Made by a program: the position numbers and the translations under genes | Assembly (NCBI RefSeq): GCF_016863635.1 | Contig: NZ_BOPG01000050.1 | Coordinates: forward strand, 166,570 to 230,569 | Direction: 5' to 3' | DNA from: Virgisporangium aurantiacum | GTDB taxonomy: Bacteria > Actinomycetota > Actinomycetes > Mycobacteriales > Micromonosporaceae | Length of the DNA stretch: 64,000 nucleotides | The notes under the pieces: model-generated | Database searches by the model: none | Told to the model about the DNA's origin: nothing | What the model saw: only the letters and a program-made list of their open reading frames with translations | In this document: one piece after another, positions 31,861-39,995 of the stretch | How the letters are laid out: each line of letters begins with the position of its first letter | Position numbering within the stretch: the stretch's first letter is position 1

Positions 31861-32961
31861 ATGTCCAAAATCACTCGATTGCTGGTTTCTGCGGTTCTCG
31901 CGACGATATTCGGAATTGTTGTCGTGCCGGCCGCCGCGCGTGCGGAGGATCCCGGTTGGGCGACCTGCTCCCAGCAGTCCGTTCCGGTCTTCCTGTCGGC
32001 TTCGAATCCGACCAAGTACGTCGTCGAGGGCCGGCTCTGCCTGCGATCCGACAACGCCTCCCGGAACCAGACCATCCAACTGATGGTCGCCGGGATCACG
32101 TACGACCAGAACCTCTTCAACTCGTCGCAGTCGCCGAACACGAACTCCCACGTGTTCGCGTCGACGAGTCGCGGATATTCCACGTTCGCGATCGACCGGC
32201 TGGGTACCGGGCTCAGCCAGAAACCCGCACCCGAACTGCTCACGGTGCAGTCGCACGCGTATGTCGTCGGGCAGATCGTGCAGGCGCTCCGGGCCGGAAC
32301 GATCGGCGGCCGGGCATTTCCCGTTGTCGTCGGGGTGGGCCATTCGTTCGGGGCGGCCATCCTGCAGTATCTCGCCGGCACCTCCACCGTGTCCGGCACC
32401 ATTCCCAACTACCTGGTGCTGGGCTCGTTCCTGATGACGACCTACGCGCCGACCGTCACCCTGTTCGCCAACTCGCTGTACGCGGCGACGTCGGACCCGA
32501 AGTTCGCCGGGTCCGGCTTACCCGCCGGCTACATCACCACGATTCCGGGTACCCGGGACGACCTGTTCCTGTACACCCCCGGTGTCGAGACGGCGATGCC
32601 CGCGTACGAGGAGTCGGTCAAGTCGCTGGCCACGCTCACCGAGCGCACCAGCATCGGCGCGGCCCGCACACCCGCGGTCACGCTTGCCATCAAGGTGCCG
32701 GTGATCATCGTGGTCGGGCAGTACGACGCGCTGTTCTGCCACGAGCCGAGCGGCCTGACCTGTGCCGACGCGACCAAGGTCAAGGCGCGGGAGGCGGCGA
32801 ACTTCGGTCCGAAGGCCTGCCTCAGCACGTACGTGGTGATCGACGCCGGACACGCCTACGGCCTGCACATCAAGGGCCGTGACGCGTACAACGCCACGAA
32901 CACCTGGGTCGACCAGTACACGTTCTCGGGCACGAAGGACGTCAACGGCTGCGTCATCTGA
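31861..32961 (+). CDS. Secreted alpha/beta hydrolase
   Basis: A 366-residue secreted protein. The signal peptide is at 1-28 (KITRLL, hydrophobic core, AAARA). The alpha/beta hydrolase fold shows the nucleophile elbow GVGHSFGAA (Ser162), an acid in VVGQYDALF and a His in VIDAGHAYGLH. Cysteine pairs near C36/C60 and in FCHEPSGLTC suggest disulfides. It probably hydrolyses an ester or amide outside the cell; there is no sequence clue to the substrate. The first 25 codons and upstream DNA are unusually A/T-rich, which may indicate recent acquisition. A strong hairpin follows the stop. Confidence 0.85.
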   Translation: MSKITRLLVSAVLATIFGIVVVPAAARAEDPGWATCSQQSVPVFLSASNPTKYVVEGRLCLRSDNASRNQTIQLMVAGITYDQNLFNSSQSPNTNSHVFASTSRGYSTFAIDRLGTGLSQKPAPELLTVQSHAYVVGQIVQALRAGTIGGRAFPVVVGVGHSFGAAILQYLAGTSTVSGTIPNYLVLGSFLMTTYAPTVTLFANSLYAATSDPKFAGSGLPAGYITTIPGTRDDLFLYTPGVETAMPAYEESVKSLATLTERTSIGAARTPAVTLAIKVPVIIVVGQYDALFCHEPSGLTCADATKVKAREAANFGPKACLSTYVVIDAGHAYGLHIKGRDAYNATNTWVDQYTFSGTKDVNGCVI

Positions 32962-32967
32962 CCCGCA

Positions 32968-33008
32968 CGGTCGGGTCGGCCACCAACGTGCTGTGGCCGA
33001 CCCGACCG
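32968..33008. terminator. Bidirectional terminator hairpin
   Basis: Perfect 15-base arms (CGGTCGGGTCGGCCA and TGGCCGACCCGACCG) with an 11-base loop, between the convergent hydrolase and BNR-type genes. No T-run follows on either strand, as is usual in actinobacteria. Confidence 0.8.
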
Positions 33009-33014
33009 CGTTCC

Positions 33015-34349
33015 CTACGGCATGTCGACCGTGCGCCAGGTCCAGCCGTCGTCGGAGACGCTCAGGACCTCGCCCGAGGTGACCACGTAGCGGCCGGTGG
33101 CCTGCTGGGAGGTCACCTGGGTCAGCCGCCGCACGTCGGCCGGGTAGCCGCTCAGCGTCACCGGTGCGTAGCCGCCGGCGCCCGGCCGGAAGACCCGGAA
33201 GTCCGACCCGTTCTTGACCACGTGCGCGCCGTCGGCGGTCACGTAGCCCGCGTCGGGCACCTCGGGAATCGGGCCGCCGGGCACCCGTTCCCAGGTCACG
33301 CCGCCGTCGGTGGTGCGGTACGCGTCGTGCTTCAGGTCGGTGCGGTAGGTCAGCACGTAGGCGGTGGCGCCGTCGCCGGCCGCGACCGCCGGCAGGTACA
33401 TGGTGGCGACGAACCGCAGCGTGTCCTGGGCCGGCACGCCGTCGGTGAACACGTGCGTGGTCCAGGTGCGTCCGCCGTCCGGGCTCGCCGCGATGGCCGG
33501 CTTGTTGGATGCGGGATCCAGCCCGGGGACCCACAACCGCCCGCTCACCGGCACGTCGACCTGGTGGCCCAGCCAACCCTGCGCGTACCGGACGCCGGTG
33601 GGCTGGTTCGCCAGCGGCGCGAACCGCCCGGTCTCCGGGTTCACCGCGTACAGGCGGCACGGCGTCTCCTCCTTGACCATGCCGCAGTCGACGACGCGGG
33701 TGCCGGCCGGCACGGCGTCCACCGGTTGCTCGTCGACGCCCGGCCGCTGCCAACTGCGTCCACCGTCCCGCGTGATCCAGAACCGCTGTTCCGGGCTCAC
33801 GGTCCGCCCGTCGTACGCCGACTTGAAGGACTCGTACGCGTCCACCGCTCCCGTGGCCCCCGACTCCGGGATGGTCACTATCAGACGATCGGACCACAGC
33901 AGGACACCGGGCGCCACCGCGTCCAGGAAGCCGCTCGGCCGGATGTCGGCGCCGGGGGTCGTCGACGGTGGAACGGCGCGGCGGCTCCAGGTGCGACCGG
34001 CGTCGGCGGACACGTGCAGTTCCGGACCGCAGGTGCGGCAGCGCTCGGAGACCGCGTAGAGCTCGTCGGCCTTCGCGGCGACGACGTCCGTCCACCGGGG
34101 CCAGCCCGCGTTCATGTCGACGCTGGGCGTCGGTGTCGGCGTGGCGGCGGGCTGCTGCCCGTCACCCGGTCCCGTCGTCAGGCCGACCGCGGCCACGACC
34201 GCCGCCGTGAGCCCGGCCACGACGGACGCCGCGGCGTTGCGCCGGCGCCGGCGGACCCGACCGGCGCGCCGGCGGATGACCTCGAAATCGGGCTGGCGGG
34301 CGGCATCGTCGGTGTATTCGCGCAGCCCGGCGAAGTGGCCCTCAGGCAT
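33015..34349 (-). CDS. Membrane-anchored beta-propeller-like (BNR/sialidase-fold) protein, sigma-factor partner
   Basis: A 444-residue protein. Residues 1-38 are cytoplasmic and basic (PDFEVIRRRAGRVRRRRRNAA), a helix spans 39-60, and the outer part starts after a Thr/Pro linker. The outer part repeats SxDxGxTW motifs (SADAGRTWSR, TRDGGRSWQR, SPDGGRTWTT, TTDGGVTWER, SDDGWTWRT), the Asp-box signature of BNR/sialidase-type propellers. It is coupled to the ECF sigma gene upstream (8-base overlap) and may be a membrane regulator or sensor of that sigma factor. No anti-sigma zinc motif is visible. Enzyme activity is unlikely because sialidase catalytic residues are not recognisable. Confidence 0.82.
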   Translation of the reverse strand: MPEGHFAGLREYTDDAARQPDFEVIRRRAGRVRRRRRNAAASVVAGLTAAVVAAVGLTTGPGDGQQPAATPTPTPSVDMNAGWPRWTDVVAAKADELYAVSERCRTCGPELHVSADAGRTWSRRAVPPSTTPGADIRPSGFLDAVAPGVLLWSDRLIVTIPESGATGAVDAYESFKSAYDGRTVSPEQRFWITRDGGRSWQRPGVDEQPVDAVPAGTRVVDCGMVKEETPCRLYAVNPETGRFAPLANQPTGVRYAQGWLGHQVDVPVSGRLWVPGLDPASNKPAIAASPDGGRTWTTHVFTDGVPAQDTLRFVATMYLPAVAAGDGATAYVLTYRTDLKHDAYRTTDGGVTWERVPGGPIPEVPDAGYVTADGAHVVKNGSDFRVFRPGAGGYAPVTLSGYPADVRRLTQVTSQQATGRYVVTSGEVLSVSDDGWTWRTVDMP

Positions 34350-34896
34350 GGCGCACCTCCTCGGGATCGTCGTTCTTTTCGAAGGGATCGGCCACGGCCA
34401 GGAAGCGCGCCAGCGCGGTGCGGCCGCGCGCGAGTCGTGCTTTCACGGTGCCCACGGGGACGCCGAGCGTGGCGGCCACCTCCAGCACCGGCAGATCGGC
34501 GAGGTGGTGCAGCACCACGGCCTCGCGCGTCGGCGGTGCCAGCCGCCGCAACGCGGTGAGCAGCTCGACCCGGTCGACCGACAGGCCGGGAACGGCCGCC
34601 GGCGTCACGTCGACCCGGCCCGCGCGGACCAGCCGGTCGAACACCCAGCGGCGCCGGTACCGGGTGCGGGCGACGTTGAGCGCCACCACGCGGAGCCACC
34701 GCTCCGGGTCCTCGGCGCCGAGGAACGCCTTCGGCCGGGTGAGCACGCGGGCGAACGCGTCCTGCACCGCGTCCTCGGCCTCGGCGAGGTCACCGATCAG
34801 GCCGAACAGCTGCGCCACGAGCCGCCCGTAGTGCACCTGGTACGCCTGCCGCACGGCGTCTTCCACACCGTCTTCCGGATCGTCATCGGCATCCAC
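34342..34896 (-). CDS. ECF RNA polymerase sigma factor (SigE-like group)
   Basis: A 184-residue sigma-70 family factor. Region 2 includes VHYGRLVAQLFGLIGDLAEAEDAVQDAFARVL and WLRVVALNVARTRYRRR. Region 4 is LRRLAPPTREAVVLHHLADLPVLEVAATLGVPVGTVKARLARGRTALARFL. No extra C-terminal domain. GTG start at 34896 after GGGGAGAG. The stop overlaps the ATG of the propeller protein, a usual arrangement for a sigma factor and its regulator. Target promoters unknown. Confidence 0.93.
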   Translation of the reverse strand: MDADDDPEDGVEDAVRQAYQVHYGRLVAQLFGLIGDLAEAEDAVQDAFARVLTRPKAFLGAEDPERWLRVVALNVARTRYRRRWVFDRLVRAGRVDVTPAAVPGLSVDRVELLTALRRLAPPTREAVVLHHLADLPVLEVAATLGVPVGTVKARLARGRTALARFLAVADPFEKNDDPEEVRHA

Positions 34897-34974
34897 ACGC
34901 TCTCCCCTCGGGTGAAGGTCTCGCAGAAGGACCAGCGGTGCGGCTCCGAGGTTGCACCCCTCCCCTGAATACGC

Positions 34975-35016
34975 GGAACCGGTGGGCTCCCGCCTTCGGG
35001 AGTGCCCACCGGTTCC
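34975..35016 (-). terminator. Terminator hairpin after CE15 gene
   Basis: GGAACCGGTGGGC and GCCCACCGGTTCC arms with a secondary stem CTCCCGCCTTCGGGAG between them, 13 bases downstream of the CE15 stop on the minus strand. It is a long, nearly perfect hairpin. Confidence 0.8.
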
Positions 35017-35028
35017 GGTCGTTGGATT

Positions 35029-36654
35029 TCAGGTGGCGGTGCAGGTGGTTGGTGGGGTGCCGAGAGAGCCGGTTCCCTGGAAGCCGAACTCGGTGCTCTG
35101 GCCGGCGGTGAGGCGGCCGTTGTAGGAGACGTTCGCGAGTTGAACGGCTCCGCTCGCTCCGGTGCGGGTGGTGTTCCAGCTGTTCGTGATCGTCGCTCCG
35201 GCGGGCAGGGTCATGGCGACGGTCCAGCCGTTGATCGGGTTGGCGCCGGCCGTGACGCGGATGGTGGCGACGAAGCCGCCGGTCCAGGCGTTGACCGACA
35301 CCGACGCGGCGCACCCGCCGACGGGCGGCGGGCTCGACGGCGAGCCGGGCGGTGAACTCGACGGTGAGCCCGGCTGCGAGCTCGGGGGATTGCTGGGGGA
35401 CTGGCCCAGGTTCGGCGTGGTCCAGTCTCGCCACTCGGCCAGGTTGCCCTGTGCCCGGGACGAGATCCGCATCGCGCCCGCGGCGTTGCCGGTGCGCAGC
35501 AGGTGCTTCTGGATGTTCTGCTGCAGCGGCGTGCGCCACTCGGGCCGGTTGGCGCAGTGCGTGCCGTCGGCGACGTCGGACCAGTACGTGATGTTGTCGC
35601 CGGCACCGAGCGCCTTGTAGACCTCGGCGCCGCCGAGCGCGGCGACGCTGGCCGAGCGCGGGCCGAGGTTCGCGATGTGCGGGTTGTCCATGACGAACAG
35701 CCCGCGCGGCGCCACCATCGCGACCATCTCGTGCGTGTCGACGGGCAGCCGGTTCGGGCTGCCGGTGAACGTGCCGAACGCGTCGCCGAACCACGGTTGC
35801 TCGCCGTAGGCGCTGCTGAGGCTCTGCGCGCCCTCGCCGGGGACGCCGCGCAGGATCGGCACGCCGGCGGTGCCCGACTCGATCGGCATGGTGAGCGCGA
35901 TGCGCTGGTCGAACGCGCCGATCACGAAGGCGCCCTTGCCGAAGCGGGAGCAGCCGGTGACGCCGGTGGCGTCGGCCCGCAGCACGGTCCCGCCCGACGA
36001 CTCGATGACGTCGATGATCCGGCTGACGCCCCACGCCCAGGCCATCAGCAGGCCGGTCGGGCTGGTGTTGCCGTAGATGCTGTAGAACGCGCCCTGCTTG
36101 TTGTTGCGTGGCGTGCCCTCGCGCCCGACGGCGTAGGGGTCGTAGTTGATGACGGCCGCGCCGGCCGCCCGGATCGCGGCGGTGTCGGCGCCGAACCCAC
36201 CGAGCACGACGACGGCGGGGAACGGCCCGGTTCCGCTGGGCAGCTGTACCGACGCGGAGAAGCTGGAACTGCGCCCGTTGTGGCTGACGTTGACGGTGAT
36301 GTTGCTGCCGGACACCGTGCCGGTGACGCTCTGCGGCTTGGCCGGCTTCTCGCCGTAGACGAACTTCTCGGCCAGGCGCTTGATCTCCTCGCGGCGGCAA
36401 CGCCAGTCGCCGGTGGTGGTGATGCGCGAGTTGTCGAGGCGGCGGAACGGGTCGGGGAGCCGGGCGTTGGTGGGCAGGGAACCCGCGTCGGGAAGGGCGG
36501 GGACCGCGCAGTCGGCGCCCTCGTTCTCGACGGTGGACGCGGCGAGTTGCGCGGCCGGGGCGGTGCCGGCCACGGTCACGATGGCCGTTGCGGTGGCGAC
36601 GAGCGCGGCCACCGCGAGTGCGATGACGGATGTTCTGCCCGAGTGGATGGTCAC
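35029..36654 (-). CDS. Glucuronoyl (4-O-methyl) esterase, CE15, with C-terminal CBM2
   Basis: A 541-residue secreted enzyme that should cleave lignin-glucuronoxylan ester links. Signal peptide 1-35. The CE15 domain carries the nucleophile motif GCSRFGK at 234-240 (Ser236), the IESG acid at about 258-261 and His366 in ADGTHCANRPEW. A Pro/Ser linker at about 410-440 leads to a family 2 carbohydrate-binding module (CAASVSVNAWTGGFVATIRV, ITNSWNTTRTG, NVSYNGRLTAGQSTEFGFQG, final Cys). The gene is alone, followed by a strong terminator. Its 200-base upstream region holds a CebR-like box and three CGAAA-N-TTTCG-type boxes, so it is probably induced by cellulose/xylan breakdown sugars. Confidence 0.93.
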   Translation of the reverse strand: MTIHSGRTSVIALAVAALVATATAIVTVAGTAPAAQLAASTVENEGADCAVPALPDAGSLPTNARLPDPFRRLDNSRITTTGDWRCRREEIKRLAEKFVYGEKPAKPQSVTGTVSGSNITVNVSHNGRSSSFSASVQLPSGTGPFPAVVVLGGFGADTAAIRAAGAAVINYDPYAVGREGTPRNNKQGAFYSIYGNTSPTGLLMAWAWGVSRIIDVIESSGGTVLRADATGVTGCSRFGKGAFVIGAFDQRIALTMPIESGTAGVPILRGVPGEGAQSLSSAYGEQPWFGDAFGTFTGSPNRLPVDTHEMVAMVAPRGLFVMDNPHIANLGPRSASVAALGGAEVYKALGAGDNITYWSDVADGTHCANRPEWRTPLQQNIQKHLLRTGNAAGAMRISSRAQGNLAEWRDWTTPNLGQSPSNPPSSQPGSPSSSPPGSPSSPPPVGGCAASVSVNAWTGGFVATIRVTAGANPINGWTVAMTLPAGATITNSWNTTRTGASGAVQLANVSYNGRLTAGQSTEFGFQGTGSLGTPPTTCTAT

Positions 36655-36708
36655 CGGGGCACTCCTCTCGCTTTCACGCGAAGCGTGACGGACAGGGAGC
36701 GCCCGATC

Positions 36709-36721
36709 CCGAAACTTTCGG
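36709..36721. promoter_or_regulatory. CCGAAA-C-TTTCGG palindrome (box 1)
   Basis: Perfect palindrome, 54 bases upstream of the CE15 start. It matches the CGAAA-N-TTTCG type of element reported upstream of actinomycete xylanase genes (from memory). Confidence 0.65.
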
Positions 36722-36734
36722 CGGCCAGGGGGGA

Positions 36735-36748
36735 TGGGAGCGCTCCCG
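36735..36748. promoter_or_regulatory. CebR-like operator TGGGAGCGCTCCCG
   Basis: Matches 13 of 14 bases of TGGGAGCGCTCCCA, the established binding site of CebR, the cellobiose-responsive LacI-family repressor of Streptomyces cellulose utilisation. It lies 80 bases upstream of the CE15 start. The cebR gene is not in the window. Confidence 0.8.
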
Positions 36749-36822
36749 AATGGGGGTCCGCACAGTCTGTTGCAACGGATCGGCCGACGTCAATACCGTG
36801 ACATCGGCCCGCCAGCGAGTGT

Positions 36823-36843
36823 CGAAACTATCGGAAACTTTCG
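36823..36843. promoter_or_regulatory. Two overlapping CGAAA-N-TTTCG-type boxes (boxes 2 and 3)
   Basis: CGAAACTATCG (36823-36833) and GGAAACTTTCG (36833-36843), each one base off the CGAAACTTTCG of box 1 and sharing a base. They lie upstream of the CE15 promoter region, just beyond the stop of the PAP2 gene. Confidence 0.6.
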
Positions 36844-36853
36844 ATGAGCGGAC

Positions 36854-37456
36854 TCAGCGGAGGAGGCCGAACACGGCTCCCGAGATCAGGGCGCCGATCA
36901 GCGTGCCGGCGACCACCTGGGCCGTGGTGTGGTCGCGGAGCCGGACGCGGGACCAGCCCACGGCCGCGACCACCACGGCCGTCGCCCACATGGCCGGGCC
37001 GAAGACCAGCACCAGCACCAGCGTGGTGCCCGCCGCGACGCCGGCGTGCACGCTCAGCTTCCAGAAGTGGTTGATGGCGGTGGCCACCACGCCGCCGGCG
37101 AACATGGCGACCACGAGCGCGGTGACCTCCCGGGGCGCGCCGAACGCGGCGAGCACCCCGATGCCGACGAGCACCGACACCAGCCCGAGCGCCAGCGGCT
37201 TCGTGCGCTGCTCGCGGACGCCGATGTGCCGGTCGCTCAGCCGGCCGCGGAGGACGCCGTACATGACGACCGCGTACGGGACGACGCCGACGAACAGCGT
37301 CGCGAGCAGGCCCCAGGCCAGGCCCGACGCCACGGTGCGGCCGGCGTGCACGCCGACGACGATCGGCAGCACGGCGACGAGCACCGGCGGGGCGAAGATC
37401 TCGGTGAGCCAGCGCGCGAGGCGGGTGACCCGATCAGGGGGCGCGGTCGTGACCAT
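36854..37456 (-). CDS. PAP2 (type 2 phosphatidic acid phosphatase)-family membrane protein
   Basis: A 200-residue protein with five or six helices. Family motifs are visible: REQRTKPL (motif 1-like, K-x6-RP degenerate), KLSVHAGVAAGTT (the S-x-H motif) and VGWSRVRLRDHTTAQVVAGTLIG (the SR-x5-H-x3-Q/D motif). It should dephosphorylate a lipid phosphate such as an isoprenoid diphosphate. The final motif reads H-x3-Q in place of the more usual H-x3-D, as in many actinobacterial members. Follows the D,D-carboxypeptidase gene by 25 bases on the same strand. Confidence 0.88.
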   Translation of the reverse strand: MVTTAPPDRVTRLARWLTEIFAPPVLVAVLPIVVGVHAGRTVASGLAWGLLATLFVGVVPYAVVMYGVLRGRLSDRHIGVREQRTKPLALGLVSVLVGIGVLAAFGAPREVTALVVAMFAGGVVATAINHFWKLSVHAGVAAGTTLVLVLVFGPAMWATAVVVAAVGWSRVRLRDHTTAQVVAGTLIGALISGAVFGLLR

Positions 37457-37481
37457 CGACGACCATGGTGCCCTACGGGCT

Positions 37482-38732
37482 TTAGACGTCGCGGACCGGC
37501 GCGCCCTGTGCCCGTCTCCGATATCGCGACCGACGGCGCCGCGCCAACGCCACGACCTTGACCACCGCGAGCCCCAGCACCGCGACCGCGAGCGCGATCA
37601 GCGCGCCGAGGATGCCCCAGGCCGACCCGAAGTCGGACACCGGACTGGCCGGGCCGGCGGCGGTGCCGTGCGGACCGGGCGCGGCGCTCGGTGTGGGCGG
37701 GGTGCGTTCGCGGGTGACCTCGTCGGGCGTCACCAGGTGACCGACCTGCGCGGCCGACGGAACAGCGAACGCCCAGTCGAGCAGCATCGACGCCTGCTTC
37801 CAGGTGCGTCCGAACGGGACGACCTCCGCGCCCATCAGCGTGACCACCAGGCGGCGGCCGTTGCGTTGGGCCGCACCGACGTAGGTGTGCCGGGCCTGGT
37901 CGGTGAAGCCGGTCTTGCCGCCGAGCGCGCCCGGGTAGTTCTTCAGCAGCTGGTTCTCGTTCTGGATCTGGTAGCCGGTCGGGTCGCGCGGCGGCTGCGC
38001 CGGCCACTGCATCCGGTCGAGCGTGTCGTAGCGCACGAAGTCCTCGCGGGCGAAGTCGGCGCGGGCGATCAGGGCGAGGTCGTAGGCGCTGGTGAACTGG
38101 TCGGGCTCGTCGAGGCCGTGCGGGTTCGACGCGTGCGTGTCCTCGGCGCCGAGCCGGTAGGCCTCCGCGTTCATCGCGGCGACGCCGGCGGCGATGCCAC
38201 CCGGCCCGCCGGCCATGCGGGCCAGCGCGTTCGCGGCGTCGTTGCCCGACTGCAGCAGCAGCCCGTACCACAGCGTCGACACCGGATACTTCCCGCCGAC
38301 CAGCAGGCCGACCGCGGAGCTGTCCGACGGCAGCGCCAGGTCCTCGGGCGTCGCCTCGACCACCTGGTCGGGCGGCAGGAGCGGCAGCGCCGTCGCCGCG
38401 AGGAGAAGCTTCTGGACGCTCGCGGGGCGGCGCCGCACGTGCGCGCCACAGGCGGCGAGCACGGCGCCGCTGTCGAGGTCGGCGACCACCCACGTGGTGG
38501 CCGCGACCGCCGGGGGAGCCGCCACTCCCGACGGGACCGCCAGCCCGGTGCCGCCGAGCTGGTCGCCGCCCCAGAGCGGGCCGCCCGCGGTGCGGATCGT
38601 CGCGGGCGGGGTGGGCGGGATGCTCGGCAGCGACTGGTAGGGGCAGGGCACGGGCGCGGCCGATGGTGTCGTCGCCGCCGGAACCGGCACGAGAAACGTC
38701 GTCGCGATCACGGCGACCGTCCAAGCTCCCAC
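37482..38732 (-). CDS. D-alanyl-D-alanine carboxypeptidase (peptidase S11, DacA-like), membrane anchored
   Basis: A 416-residue secreted penicillin-binding protein. The signal/anchor is at 1-25. The S11 active-site motifs are present: SVQKLLLAATALP (SxxK, Ser nucleophile), LLLQSGNDAANALA (SxN) and LGGKTGFTDQARHTYVGAA (KTG). A C-terminal Pro-rich stretch and a transmembrane helix (AWGILGALIALAVAVLGLAVVKVV) anchor it in the membrane, ending in a basic tail. It trims peptidoglycan stem pentapeptides. GTG 38732 is the only plausible start that keeps the signal peptide. Confidence 0.93.
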   Translation of the reverse strand: MGAWTVAVIATTFLVPVPAATTPSAAPVPCPYQSLPSIPPTPPATIRTAGGPLWGGDQLGGTGLAVPSGVAAPPAVAATTWVVADLDSGAVLAACGAHVRRRPASVQKLLLAATALPLLPPDQVVEATPEDLALPSDSSAVGLLVGGKYPVSTLWYGLLLQSGNDAANALARMAGGPGGIAAGVAAMNAEAYRLGAEDTHASNPHGLDEPDQFTSAYDLALIARADFAREDFVRYDTLDRMQWPAQPPRDPTGYQIQNENQLLKNYPGALGGKTGFTDQARHTYVGAAQRNGRRLVVTLMGAEVVPFGRTWKQASMLLDWAFAVPSAAQVGHLVTPDEVTRERTPPTPSAAPGPHGTAAGPASPVSDFGSAWGILGALIALAVAVLGLAVVKVVALARRRRSRYRRRAQGAPVRDV

Positions 38733-38755
38733 GCGGCGAGGGTAACGAACCTCCC

Positions 38756-39922
38756 CTACGGGCGCGGGGCGGTTGCGGGATCCGTGGTGACGCGGCGGCG
38801 CCGGGCCGGCAGGCCGTACATCGGGTTGGCGACGCCCCACGCGGCACCCTTGCAGATCAGCTCCTTGTAGACGGCGGCGAACCGTCCCGTCAGCACCGCG
38901 TTCCGGGCCCGGTCGTCGGCGGTGACGTACTGGATCAGCCCCTCCTTGCGTCCCAGCGAGACGCACTGGTTGAAGTAGGCCAGCGGCGCGTGCGGGAGCC
39001 GGCCGCCGGTGAGGCGGGCGGCGATCGAGTCGGCGGCCTGCCACGCCATCGGCTGGCCCGACGCGCACGACATGCGCAGCGGCTTGTCCCCGGCGCCCCG
39101 CGCCAGGGCGGCGTCGCCGATCGCGTAGACGTCCGGGTGCGACACCGAGCGCATCGTCCCGTCGACCACGATCCGGCCGTCGGTGTTCGTTTCGAGGGTG
39201 GTCGCCGCCGCGATCGGGTGCACCGTGAACCCGGCCGTCCAGACGGTGACCGCGGCCGGGACGGTTCCCTGGTCGGTCACCACGTGGTCCTCTTCCACCG
39301 CGCTCACGGCGGCGTTCTCGTGCACCGTGATCCCGAGGCCCGTGAACACCTTTCGCACGTGCGCGCGGCCCTTGGGCGAGAGCCAGTCGCCCAGGTCGCC
39401 CCGCGCGACGAGCGCGACGTCGAGGTCCGGGCGGGCCTCGGCGATCTCCGTCACGGCCTCCAGGCCGGTGAGGCCGCCGCCGACGACGACAACGGGCCGG
39501 CCGGCTTTCAGGGCGGCCAGCCGTTCGCGCAGCCGCAGCGCGCCCGGGCGGCTGGCGAGCTGGTCCGCGTGCTCGGCGGCGCCGGTGACGCCGTGGTCGG
39601 CCCAGCGGCTGCCCAGGGCGTAGACGAGCGTGTCGTATTCGACGACTCCATCGCTCAGGGTGACCGTCTTCCGGTCGACGTCGACGGCGGTGACCGTCGC
39701 GAACCGCAGGTCGACGCCGGTGCCCGCGAACATCTCCCGGAACGGGCGGGGTTTCAGGGTCTGGCCGGTCGCCACCTGGTGCATCCGGACCCGCTCGACG
39801 AAGTCGGGCTCGGCGTTGACGAGCGTGATGGCCACGTCCTCGCGGCGCAGCCGCCGGGCGAGGCGGCCGGCGGCGAAGGCGCCGGCGTATCCGGCACCGA
39901 GGACGACGATGCGGTGCTGCAT
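38756..39922 (-). CDS. FAD-dependent pyridine nucleotide oxidoreductase (NDH-2-like), COE partner of ECF41
   Basis: A 388-residue flavoprotein. FAD-binding motif IVVLGAGYAGAFAAGRLA at the N-terminus, a second NAD(P)H motif VVVVGGGLTGLEAVTEIAE at about 145-163, and HPDVYAIGDAALARG for the flavin ribityl. The sequence resembles single-subunit NADH dehydrogenases but is shorter, without the C-terminal membrane-anchoring helix. It lies directly downstream of an ECF41 sigma gene on the same strand; ECF41 factors are known to control one linked COE gene (carboxymuconolactone decarboxylase, oxidoreductase or epimerase). Electron acceptor unknown. Confidence 0.92.
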   Translation of the reverse strand: MQHRIVVLGAGYAGAFAAGRLARRLRREDVAITLVNAEPDFVERVRMHQVATGQTLKPRPFREMFAGTGVDLRFATVTAVDVDRKTVTLSDGVVEYDTLVYALGSRWADHGVTGAAEHADQLASRPGALRLRERLAALKAGRPVVVVGGGLTGLEAVTEIAEARPDLDVALVARGDLGDWLSPKGRAHVRKVFTGLGITVHENAAVSAVEEDHVVTDQGTVPAAVTVWTAGFTVHPIAAATTLETNTDGRIVVDGTMRSVSHPDVYAIGDAALARGAGDKPLRMSCASGQPMAWQAADSIAARLTGGRLPHAPLAYFNQCVSLGRKEGLIQYVTADDRARNAVLTGRFAAVYKELICKGAAWGVANPMYGLPARRRRVTTDPATAPRP

Positions 39923-39995
39923 GTCCGTGCTCCTGTCTTGTGGGGTCGCCCCTTGAACCGGGTAGCGCGCCGGTTCCTGACAGGTGTGAAGCAGG

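Noticed and set aside
34897..35028. tRNA gene suggested by a GGTTCC segment
   Set aside because: The sequence is a long hairpin with no cloverleaf, so it fits a terminator.
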